From: an uncultured Bacteroidales bacterium
Lineage (GTDB): Bacteria; Bacteroidota; Bacteroidia; Bacteroidales; Paludibacteraceae
Assembly (NCBI GenBank): GCA_900320865.1
Contig: ONTT01000018.1
Location: 1 to 33,956 of the forward strand
Length of the DNA stretch: 33,956 nucleotides
Direction of reading: 5' to 3'
Shown: piece after piece, positions 23,286-30,445 of the stretch
Numbering within the stretch: position 1 is the first letter of the stretch
Layout of the letters: every line of letters starts with the position of its first letter
Notes under the pieces: generated by a model
Databases searched by the model: none
The model's input: only the letters and a program-made list of their open reading frames with translations
What the model was told of the DNA's origin: nothing
Program-made: the position numbers and the translations under genes

Positions 23286-23927
23286 TTACTGGAGTCCTTT
23301 TGCCGCTTTCTTCTCAGCCTTTACCGTGGTCATGCGGGTCTTGAGTTCCGTCTCAATCTGAACCAAAGAAGCCGTTTTCTGGGTAATCTCCTGCTGGAAG
23401 TTCTGCAACTGACCTTGCGTGGTCTGAACATATGTCTCCAGATCGGTGATAGCACGCTGACGATCAGCCACTTCACGCAGCGAGTAACTCAACTCTTTCT
23501 GCTCGTTCTCCAAGAACAGGTTATAGCTATCGCGTGTGTCTTGGTTCAGATCTTTTTGCTTGGCAAACGACTTCTGCTGTTTGTCTACCGTCTTCTGCAT
23601 TGCTTTCAACTCTGCTTCCTCTTTGCTATAGAGTTTCTTCATCGCAGCAGTCATCTTCGAAGCCACTTTCAACGAATTAGCCAACTCTTTCGCATGATTC
23701 TGCTCGGCCTTAATCTCCTTTTTTACCAGCGCAACTGCATCCAATTGCTTCTGAACATTCTGCTCGAGTACCTCCAGCGAAGCACGATACATCGTCGGCT
23801 CGGCGCTATACAGCGTACGAAGAGAATCCAAGTTAAAGTTACCCAACTCGATGGTCAATGGATTAACTGTCTGGGCTGAAACAGCCAAACTCATCACCAA
23901 AAATGCAAGTACAAAACCTTTTTTCAT
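23286..23927 (-). CDS. exported coiled-coil protein of unknown function, 213 aa
   Basis: Residues 1-19 are a signal peptide (MKKGFVLAFLVMSLAVSA-Q). The rest is one long predicted coiled coil (about 45-210) rich in Lys, Glu, Gln and Ala with heptad spacing (for example EVLEQNVQKQLDAVALVKK and RQRAITDLETYVQTTQGQL). No enzyme motif and no membrane anchor are visible, so it is probably periplasmic. The frame is open up to 24065, but that start would lie across the divergent promoter region and lacks a signal peptide. It leads the operon with upp, VanZ and dprA; a functional link to them is not evident. Confidence 0.78.
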   Translation of the reverse strand: MKKGFVLAFLVMSLAVSAQTVNPLTIELGNFNLDSLRTLYSAEPTMYRASLEVLEQNVQKQLDAVALVKKEIKAEQNHAKELANSLKVASKMTAAMKKLYSKEEAELKAMQKTVDKQQKSFAKQKDLNQDTRDSYNLFLENEQKELSYSLREVADRQRAITDLETYVQTTQGQLQNFQQEITQKTASLVQIETELKTRMTTVKAEKKAAKGLQ

Positions 23928-23951
23928 ATCAATAAGAATTAAAAAACGGTG

Positions 23952-23982
23952 CAAAGTTACACATTTTTTTGCATATTTCAAA
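23952..23982 (-). promoter_or_regulatory. promoter of the coiled-coil-upp-vanZ-dprA operon
   Basis: On the minus strand: -33 TTTG (23979-23982), 19-bp spacer, -7 TAACTTTG (23952-23959). The ATG follows at 23927. It overlaps the divergent promoter at 23968-23999. Confidence 0.75.
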
Positions 23983-23999
23983 ATTTTTCTATATCTTTG
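23968..23999 (+). promoter_or_regulatory. promoter of the DUF5063-exonuclease-phosphatase operon
   Basis: -33 TTTG (23968-23971, context TTTGCATATT), 20-bp spacer, -7 TATCTTTG (23992-23999). The ATG of the DUF5063 gene follows at 24023. The -33 boxes of the two divergent promoters interleave, so both may not be occupied at once. Confidence 0.75.
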
Positions 24000-24022
24000 C
24001 ATGTTTTTTATTAAAATGAAGT

Positions 24023-24574
24023 ATGGAGAACGACTTCGGTCAGGGTTCCGGGAACCCGAAATCATTCATTTATAAGGATAGTACGATTGCTTTTGTGACC
24101 GCGGCTGTACAGGCTTGTCTGCTGATGGAGAAATGCAGCGAATACGAGGTAGAGGAATGGCGTGAACAGATGTTACGCCTATTGCCTGTGCTGTATCTGC
24201 GGACGCGCCTGGTAGAGCAGGAAGAACCGATGCTGGACGAAGAGCCGCAGCGGTTTGTGACGGAGGAGGATTATAACTACGCGTTGGCAGGTATTCGTAA
24301 CCTATTGGGCCAAGACGATGCCTATCTGGATGTGTTTGTAGATCGGGGTATTTATACCGACGAAGTGCAGACGGCTTATATCTCCGAAGGACTGGCCGAT
24401 ATCTATCAGGAATTAAAAGACATGGCGGCGGCTTTCCAAACCGGGCAAGAATCCATTATGCATGATGCGGTGATCGCCTGTCGCACTGGGTTTGAAGAGC
24501 ACTGGGGACAGAAACTGCTGGCTGTTCTCCGCGCGCTGCACGCGCTAGCGCATAACGAATCAGACAACTTCTAA
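24023..24574 (+). CDS. DUF5063-family protein, 183 aa
   Basis: An all-helical acidic protein with no signal peptide and no membrane segment. The segments SFIYKDSTIAFVTAAVQACLL-like (split here: TIAFVTAAVQACLLMEK), LLPVLYLRTRLVE and HWGQKLLAVLRALHALAHN match what I recall of DUF5063, a Bacteroidota family often found beside the exonuclease gene seen here. The function is unknown; pairing with a 3'-5' exonuclease hints at a nucleic-acid-related accessory role. It starts 23 nt after the -7 element and ends 11 nt before the exonuclease gene. Confidence 0.8.
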   Translation: MENDFGQGSGNPKSFIYKDSTIAFVTAAVQACLLMEKCSEYEVEEWREQMLRLLPVLYLRTRLVEQEEPMLDEEPQRFVTEEDYNYALAGIRNLLGQDDAYLDVFVDRGIYTDEVQTAYISEGLADIYQELKDMAAAFQTGQESIMHDAVIACRTGFEEHWGQKLLAVLRALHALAHNESDNF

Positions 24575-24585
24575 TTGTTAAGACC

Positions 24586-25422
24586 TTGCTACCCAATCAC
24601 TACCCGCATAGAATCAGTAAGGAGCTGCTGCAGTGGATGCCGTTAGCAGCGTTTGAAGGCGAAGTCATCGTGGTGGATAAACCGGAGATGGTAGCCGATG
24701 CGGTGGCTTATCTGCGTTCGCAAAGAGTGATCGGAGTTGATACGGAGGCTCGTCCTAGTTTTCAGCGAGGCACACACTACCCTACAGCGCTGGTACAGAT
24801 TGCTACGCACGAGCGCTGTTATCTTTTCCGACTCACGCACGTAGGCTTGCCGCAGGAGTTAGCCGACATCTTCGCTAATCCGAAGATCTGCAAGGTCGGT
24901 CTCGCTTTCCGCGATGACATCAACGGTCTGAGGCGAAGACGTAATTTCACGCCGACTAACTGCGTAGATATCCAAGCGATGGTTGCCCAATACGGTATTC
25001 TGGATCTGGGACTACAGAAGATCTTCGCGATCTGCTTTGGTAAGAAGATATCGAAAACGCAGCAGTTAACCAATTGGGAGAACAGTCATCTCACGCCCGA
25101 ACAGGCGCGCTATGCCTCCACGGATGCATGGGCTACGCTCCTGATTTACGAAGATCTGCTGGAGCATGAGCCACTTCCCATGAAAGAGGTGCAAGCGCTG
25201 ATGCGCGAAGACAAAGAACGGATGATCGAACATCAGCAGCAGATTCAGGACCAGCGGCTTATTGAACAGGGCATTGAACCGCCGCCTCATATGACGCCCG
25301 AAGAGCGCGAGGCACACCAGGCCGAAAAACGCCGTGAGGCGCGCAAACGCAAACGCCATCGTCAGGCGGAGCGGAAAAGGCAGGCCGCGAATAGCGAAAA
25401 GAAATCAACGAACCAACAATAA
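24586..25422 (+). CDS. DEDDy 3'-5' exonuclease (RNase D-like), 278 aa, TTG start
   Basis: Likely trims RNA or DNA 3' ends in the cytoplasm. DEDDy residues: Asp52 and Glu54 (VIGVDTEARPSF), Asp110 or Asp111 (GLAFRDDINGL), Tyr176 and Asp180 (YASTDAW). There is no HRDC domain, unlike true RNase D. The last ~50 residues are a highly basic tail (KRREARKRKRHRQAERKR), plausibly for RNA binding. The TTG at 24586 is the only start that keeps the N-terminal LPNHYPHRISKE block typical of relatives. The next ATG (24634) would remove it. It sits between DUF5063 (11-nt gap) and the phosphatase (4-nt gap). Confidence 0.87.
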   Translation: MLPNHYPHRISKELLQWMPLAAFEGEVIVVDKPEMVADAVAYLRSQRVIGVDTEARPSFQRGTHYPTALVQIATHERCYLFRLTHVGLPQELADIFANPKICKVGLAFRDDINGLRRRRNFTPTNCVDIQAMVAQYGILDLGLQKIFAICFGKKISKTQQLTNWENSHLTPEQARYASTDAWATLLIYEDLLEHEPLPMKEVQALMREDKERMIEHQQQIQDQRLIEQGIEPPPHMTPEEREAHQAEKRREARKRKRHRQAERKRQAANSEKKSTNQQ

Positions 25423-25426
25423 TCTT

Positions 25427-26827
25427 ATGAAACGAATCTTACTTATTTGGTGCGCTGTACTTTGTACACTGTACTCTTTCGGCGAACTCAAGTACGTCTT
25501 CTATTTCATTGGAGACGGGATGGGTAGCAATCAGGTGTTAGGCGCAGAGATGTATCGTTCGGCATTGCAGGGCCAACCGCTCGGGCGTGTACAGACGCTC
25601 ATGACGACTTTCCCGTATTCGGGTAGCGCTTCTTCGTATTCGAAGAGCAATGGTATCACAGACTCTGCTGCCGCAGGTACGTGTCTGGCGACCGGAAAAA
25701 AGACCAAAAACGGTATGCTGGGTCTGGATCAGGACTCCGCTTTTATCCCTACGATCGCAGAGGAACTGAAGGCGCAGGGATGGGGAATCGGCATCATGAC
25801 GACGGTTGCTATCGACCATGCTACGCCGGCTGCCTTCTACGCGCACGTGCCCAAGCGCAATAAATATTATAGAATAGGAGAGCAATTGATTGAGAGTAAG
25901 TTCGATTTCTTCGGCGGGGCAGGATTCCATCATCCGCAAGGCAAACACGACGACAAGAAGGTGAACCTCTACCGGGCAGCAGAAAAGCAAGGTTACGTGA
26001 TTGCACATGGGTACGAAGAAGCCGTCAGTCTTCAGAAGTCAGATATCAGTAAGATGATTCTGGTTCAGAAAGACGATGACCAGGGAGCCAAGCACGGCGA
26101 TAACTTACGCCAGGCCATTGACCGGAAAGCAGGCGACCTGACCTTAAAACAGATTGTCAGTACGGCCATCCCGTTTCTGAACTCCCGTTATGACCGATTC
26201 TTTATGATGGTAGAAGGCGGAATGATCGACTATGCTTGCCATGGCGACGATGCGGCTACAGCGTTCGGCGAAGTATGGGATATGGACGAAGCGATGCGCG
26301 TGGCATACGATTTCTATCTGGCGCATCCGGACGAGACACTGATTGTAGTAACGGCTGACCATGAAACGGGCGGAATGGCATTGGGCAACAGCGACTACAC
26401 CTTGCATCTCGATTTGCTGCATAACCAGAAGTGTTCCCAATGGATCATCAGCGACCTTTTCTCGCAACTATTCAAAGACAACAAGAAACCCACTTGGGAG
26501 CAGGTACAGACCATCTACCGCGAGCAGTTAGGTTTCTGGGAGTCCGTAGAGATCACAAGCGACGAAGAGAAGGAACTGAAAGCGCTTTATAAAGCAGCCT
26601 GTGCCAAGAAGACCAAAGACACCAAAACGATGTATAAAAGCATCAACAAACTGGGAGAAGCCGGAGTGGCATTGCTCAATAAGAAAGCCCATGTCGGTTG
26701 GACTACCTTCGCGCATACTGCGCACTCCGTTCCGATCTTCTCTACCGGCGTGAATGCAGCGCTCTTCTCCGGATGGCACGATAATACGGAGATCGCTCCG
26801 CTGATATTGAAAGCGATTAAGGAGTGA
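25427..26827 (+). CDS. alkaline phosphatase, PhoA family, 466 aa
   Basis: A secreted phosphomonoesterase with signal peptide 1-19 (MKRILLIWCAVLCTLYSFG). Metal ligand Asp30 is in YFIGDGMGSNQ, and nucleophile Ser80 in GITDSAAAGTCLATGKKT. Other metal sites are DHATPAAFYAH, MMVEGGMIDYACHGDD, VTADHETGG and the late His in VGWTTFAHTAHSVPIF. It is expected in the periplasm with two Zn and one Mg. It probably shares a transcript with the DUF5063 and exonuclease genes (4-nt gap). The upstream in-frame ATG at 25334 lies inside the exonuclease gene and is rejected because it hides the signal peptide. Confidence 0.92.
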   Translation: MKRILLIWCAVLCTLYSFGELKYVFYFIGDGMGSNQVLGAEMYRSALQGQPLGRVQTLMTTFPYSGSASSYSKSNGITDSAAAGTCLATGKKTKNGMLGLDQDSAFIPTIAEELKAQGWGIGIMTTVAIDHATPAAFYAHVPKRNKYYRIGEQLIESKFDFFGGAGFHHPQGKHDDKKVNLYRAAEKQGYVIAHGYEEAVSLQKSDISKMILVQKDDDQGAKHGDNLRQAIDRKAGDLTLKQIVSTAIPFLNSRYDRFFMMVEGGMIDYACHGDDAATAFGEVWDMDEAMRVAYDFYLAHPDETLIVVTADHETGGMALGNSDYTLHLDLLHNQKCSQWIISDLFSQLFKDNKKPTWEQVQTIYREQLGFWESVEITSDEEKELKALYKAACAKKTKDTKTMYKSINKLGEAGVALLNKKAHVGWTTFAHTAHSVPIFSTGVNAALFSGWHDNTEIAPLILKAIKE

Positions 26828-26851
26828 CAGAATGAAAGAGTGAAAGAAAAA
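26824..26851. repeat. weak heptamer run 3' of the phosphatase gene
   Basis: GTGACAG, AATGAAA, GAGTGAA, AGAAAAA in phase from the phosphatase stop codon to the terminator. The units are diverged, so this is the least certain of the period-7 stretches. Confidence 0.3.
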
Positions 26852-26880
26852 GAGGGGCGCCGAAGCGTCCCTCTCTTTCG
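26845..26880. terminator. terminator between convergent phosphatase and secreted-protein genes
   Basis: GAGGGGCGC (26852-26860) pairs with GCGTCCCTC (26865-26873) with one wobble pair. Read on the minus strand the loop is the stable UUCG tetraloop and the stem is followed by TTTTTCTTTC, a good terminator for the 1070-aa gene. In the plus direction CTCTCTTTCG follows, a weaker tract for the phosphatase operon. Confidence 0.85.
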
Positions 26881-26895
26881 TATTCACTATTCCAT

Positions 26896-29800
26896 CTATT
26901 CAACCAGAATTCCTAGTGCATTATAGGTCTTCTCGCCCTTGATGATCAGGATCTGACCATTGCGGAGCACTTTGATTGCCTGAACACCATCGTTGGTGAT
27001 GTTGATATCCACCGTGCTGGTCGGGACCACATACAGGCATCCTGCGAACCAATCTTCGCCGCCTTGGTAATCCGGACGGAAATAGATGGTAGTAGCACCT
27101 GCGTGGTTGGCATCTACACCGTAGTTATCTCCCTCGGCGGGGAACCATGTAGTAATTACATCGTCCGCTACATAAACCACTTTCAGCGAGTCTTCAACAG
27201 CCAGCGTAATGTTCAACTGATATTCTTTGTCGTTTTCGGGATTTACAGCAAACAACTTCGCTGCGGACAGGTCTTCAACAGACCAAGCATCCACGCCGCT
27301 GAACTTACCTACGAGATAGTAACCGTCTGCCAATTTCGGTTCCGGTTTATCCGGGAAGGTAATTCCGATGGAGTCGTTAGCAAACGTCCAAGTGAACAAG
27401 TACTTACCCGCTACATCGGCCGTAACTTTCAAGTTCTCGGTCGCTTCGTCTACGACTCCTGCTACGCCCGGCCATGTACGATGCAGACCATAAGGCTCAC
27501 CTCCGTTCGCCTTGGTGATCCACTTGCCATCCTTGATGAGTTTAAATTCATAATCACCCTTCTCAAGCGACACCTCATAGGTAGCGGTCAACGAGTCTGC
27601 TGCGAGTACCATGTTATTTACAATCCAGTTCTCGCCTTCCATATCCCACTGACCTGCGATCTGCATTACCGGGAACGGTTTGATATACTTACCAACTACC
27701 GTTGCAACCAATGTACTATCTTCCGGATTGAAGCTGAAGTATGCTGTGTCTTTTTCCGCAACACCAGCAATCTCGGCAAAGTACTTACCGTTACCTTCTG
27801 CTGCACTATGAATATTCATACCGCCGCCATAGTAAACGATTGTGTCGGTCAGCCACTTGCCTTCCTTCTCGGTCAGCAACTTCCAGTTCCACTCACCGGC
27901 CTTGTCAGCGTATTTCGCATAGTACTTCGTATCCGGTTTCGGGATTACAACGCTTACTATCAGCTGATCTTCCTTGATAACCAAGGTTACAGGATAATCA
28001 CCTTCTTTCGTCGTCTGCAGGCCAACATTCTTTTGGTTCTTTTCGCCTTCTGACTTATAGATATACCAACCGGTACTATTGCCATACTCCATCGTAACAT
28101 CGCCATCGAGACCATACCAAGCAGTATCCGTTCCTTGTACGCGCACAATCTTATAGAGATAGAGGCTGTCTGCTTTGAGGTTCAACGCCACACCGAGGCT
28201 GTCGGTCTTCTCCTCCAACGGAAGGAGTTCAACCATCTCGTCTTTCCAGTTAGTCATCGTACCTGCCACGTAGTAATGGATAGCAGGAGCAACATACTTG
28301 CTGATGAGCGATACGTTCAGCGTCGTGTCAACCGGATTGAAGCTGAACTGAACGGTGTCAAGTTCGGCAATCTCATCACCTGCGATCGGACGTACACCTT
28401 CTTCCTCAACGGTGTTACTGAAGAACATGTTACCTTCATCGGATGCCTTCACATTGATATTAACGCCAATACCCGCATATACAATCGTGTCGGTCAGCCA
28501 CTTGCCTTCCTTCTCGATCAACTGTGCCCACTCCCAGTTCGGTGCGTATTTAGCATAGTAACGAGCCGGGATGGTAACGCTTACCTCCAGATGGTCTTCT
28601 TTTACTTTCAGTACGAACGGATAAACCGCTTCTTTCGTCGTCTGCAGGCCAACATTCTTTTGGTTCTTTTCGCCTTCTGACTTATAGATATACCAACCGG
28701 TACTGTTGCCATACTCCATCGTAGCCTCTCCATCGAGACCATACCAAGCAGTATCCGTTCCTTGTACGCGTACAATCTTATAGAGATAGAGGCTGTCTGC
28801 TTTCAGATTGAGCGCCACGCCGAGGCTGTCGGTCTTCTCCTCCAACGGAAGGAGTTCAACCATCTCGTCTTTCCAGTTAGTCATCGTACCAGCAATGAAA
28901 TAATGAGGAATCTCAACAACGAAGTTACCTACCAATTTGAAGACTGGAGTCTCGCCGTCTTTGTATATAACCTGAACATCACCTGCCTCGTTCAACTTGA
29001 AGCCGATGTTGTGGTCATTGCTGATATCCTTCAAACCTGGGGTCTTCTCCGTCAACTCATTGTAACCCTTTATGTTGTTTTCGCCTACCCATGTGCCGTT
29101 CAGCGTCAGTTTCAAGATATACTCCTGACCGGCTTTCAGGTTCTTCAACGTGAATGTATCGGTCTCCGACTTAATTGCATCGGGATTCCATGCCTTACCC
29201 GGAGCACCGGCATCGGTTACCAACGCAGAGTCACCTGTGATATAGAATTTCGCAGGAATGACTGGTTCTCCATGCTTCGACCAAGTACCGTTACACTCGC
29301 TTCCCGTACCGCCGGAAGTTACCGTAAACCAGTCATTGTCATTCGTTGGAGCGGTCAGATCTACCGTCTGACTCCATTTATTAGAATCCCAAGCCGGAGC
29401 TGTCGCTTCACTATTAAAACGGACAAAGATCAACTTGTCATAACCCGCAGGAATAGTTCCAATATAGGTATTGCCCTCTTCGGGAACGGCCGTCATGAAC
29501 TCCGACCATCCGTTCTGAGTGTTATCGGAACTCTTAAAATAGTAGATTGCATACTTCGCAGGCCAACCAGCCCAGTCCGAACTCAACGTCAGATAATACG
29601 TCTTCGTAGTAGAAGCCTCTGCCTCTTCGTAAGTTACTACAACTGACTTTACATACAAAGCCTTTTTCGCAGAAGCTGCTTTAGCAAGACGCACTACGAT
29701 TTCGCCACTGGCACTACCCTCAAAGGTGTAGTCTGTTGCGGAAGCTGAAACTGCTGCAGTAGTCTCGCTCTCACATGTGAACGCATCCTCGCCCACAGTG

Positions 29801-30108
29801 ACAGAAACACTTGCAGAAACGCCAGATGCAGCACTTGCGTTTACGACCACACTTGTAATCGTACCTGCAATGTCGCTGGTCGAGAGTTGAATGTAACCTA
29901 CAGCAGCACTACCCGTACCATAGTGGATACCTTTGGTAGCATCGTAGGCAGACTCCGTGCCATCGGAAGTAATTGTCCATGCTGCTTCATCATCGGCTGT
30001 TCCTGTACCGCCACATGCAGCTGTAAACGTCAAAGTTGACGTTGACGGAGTTGCAAATAATACTCCGGCAAACAGCACAGCCATCAAAATAGAAAAGATT
30101 TTTTTCAT
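26896..30108 (-). CDS. large secreted modular protein, possibly glycan-binding, 1070 aa
   Basis: Signal peptide 1-19 (MKKIFSILMAVLFAGVLFA). Residues about 20-160 form a Thr/Ser/Ala-rich beta domain. Later modules carry YFIAGTMTNWKDEM-type starts and tail strands resembling starch-binding (CBM48/SusE-F-like) Ig folds; this is a structural guess. Two modules (about 404-612 and 613-820) are nearly identical over 87 residues and descend from a 627-bp duplication. Further modules start with MQIAGQWDMEGENW and YYLVGKFSGVDAW. The C-terminus (KVLRNGQILIIKGEKTYNAL) matches the tail of the 1376-aa protein. No enzyme motif was seen. It is monocistronic with its own promoter and terminator. Likely cell-surface or secreted. 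Confidence 0.85.
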   Translation of the reverse strand: MKKIFSILMAVLFAGVLFATPSTSTLTFTAACGGTGTADDEAAWTITSDGTESAYDATKGIHYGTGSAAVGYIQLSTSDIAGTITSVVVNASAASGVSASVSVTVGEDAFTCESETTAAVSASATDYTFEGSASGEIVVRLAKAASAKKALYVKSVVVTYEEAEASTTKTYYLTLSSDWAGWPAKYAIYYFKSSDNTQNGWSEFMTAVPEEGNTYIGTIPAGYDKLIFVRFNSEATAPAWDSNKWSQTVDLTAPTNDNDWFTVTSGGTGSECNGTWSKHGEPVIPAKFYITGDSALVTDAGAPGKAWNPDAIKSETDTFTLKNLKAGQEYILKLTLNGTWVGENNIKGYNELTEKTPGLKDISNDHNIGFKLNEAGDVQVIYKDGETPVFKLVGNFVVEIPHYFIAGTMTNWKDEMVELLPLEEKTDSLGVALNLKADSLYLYKIVRVQGTDTAWYGLDGEATMEYGNSTGWYIYKSEGEKNQKNVGLQTTKEAVYPFVLKVKEDHLEVSVTIPARYYAKYAPNWEWAQLIEKEGKWLTDTIVYAGIGVNINVKASDEGNMFFSNTVEEEGVRPIAGDEIAELDTVQFSFNPVDTTLNVSLISKYVAPAIHYYVAGTMTNWKDEMVELLPLEEKTDSLGVALNLKADSLYLYKIVRVQGTDTAWYGLDGDVTMEYGNSTGWYIYKSEGEKNQKNVGLQTTKEGDYPVTLVIKEDQLIVSVVIPKPDTKYYAKYADKAGEWNWKLLTEKEGKWLTDTIVYYGGGMNIHSAAEGNGKYFAEIAGVAEKDTAYFSFNPEDSTLVATVVGKYIKPFPVMQIAGQWDMEGENWIVNNMVLAADSLTATYEVSLEKGDYEFKLIKDGKWITKANGGEPYGLHRTWPGVAGVVDEATENLKVTADVAGKYLFTWTFANDSIGITFPDKPEPKLADGYYLVGKFSGVDAWSVEDLSAAKLFAVNPENDKEYQLNITLAVEDSLKVVYVADDVITTWFPAEGDNYGVDANHAGATTIYFRPDYQGGEDWFAGCLYVVPTSTVDINITNDGVQAIKVLRNGQILIIKGEKTYNALGILVE
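28002..28263. repeat. direct repeat copy A within the 1070-aa gene
   Basis: A 262-bp stretch matched by 28629-28890 at an offset of exactly 627 bp (209 codons). By eye the two copies differ at about a dozen positions, clustered in two short patches. It encodes the carboxy-proximal copy, starting YYVAGTMTNWKDEM. Confidence 0.9.
28629..28890. repeat. direct repeat copy B within the 1070-aa gene
   Basis: Partner of 28002-28263. It encodes the amino-proximal copy, starting YFIAGTMTNWKDEM. The protein on either side of the repeat (YYAKYA...EGKWLTDTIVY) is only moderately conserved between the two modules. Confidence 0.9.
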
Positions 30109-30171
30109 GATAGAAAAGATTTTTGGTTAATTATTCCGTTAATTATGTTGAGTTATACTCATTTTGCGCCG

Positions 30172-30203
30172 CAAATTTACAACAAAAAATGCACATATGC
30201 AAA
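30172..30203 (-). promoter_or_regulatory. promoter of the 1070-aa secreted protein gene
   Basis: On the minus strand: -33 TTTG (30200-30203, context TTTGCATATG), 20-bp spacer, -7 TAAATTTG (30172-30179). The leader is about 57 nt to the ATG at 30108. Confidence 0.8.
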
Positions 30204-30396
30204 CATTCGCACATTTTTTTTAAAATAAAATGAAATTTTATTCATTTTGCGTAGATAAATCAACTTCTTTGCTTTCGACAAGCAATCACTATTGTCTTTG
30301 CTATTTGTGGGATGATTATCCTGTATTTCATTGCGCATTCATGTGTCATTTACGTTACCACATAGTGACCACTAAATAACGTCATTTCCCCATACA

Positions 30397-30433
30397 ACAA
30401 AAAACAGCAAACCCACCGGAATGGTGGGCTTGC
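30397..30433 (-). terminator. terminator of the ribosomal protein-aspS operon
   Basis: On the minus strand GCAAGCCCACC pairs with GGTGGGTTTGC (one mismatch) around a 5-nt loop (30407-30433), followed by TGTTTTTTGTT. It begins 13 nt past the aspS stop at 30446. Confidence 0.88.
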
Positions 30434-30445
30434 GATGATTTTCTT

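Larger units (their letters stand above)
30109..30445. other. intergenic region without a gene
   Basis: It holds the promoter of the 1070-aa gene (30172-30203), an A/T-rich hairpin (AAAATGAA/TTCATTTT, 30227-30248), a small inverted repeat AGTG-AC-CACT (30364-30373) and the aspS terminator (30397-30433). No open frame with family resemblance was found, and nothing in 30250-30390 is recognisable. An sRNA cannot be excluded. Confidence 0.6.

Noticed and set aside
23928-24065. Upstream ATG for the coiled-coil protein
   Set aside because: It would cross both divergent promoters and bury the signal peptide that begins at 23927.
25334-25426. Upstream ATG for the alkaline phosphatase
   Set aside because: It is inside the exonuclease gene and would mask the signal peptide at 25427.
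28002-28890. Insertion-sequence or transposon repeats
   Set aside because: The repeats are in frame within one gene, encode a protein module, and have no transposase or terminal inverted repeats.
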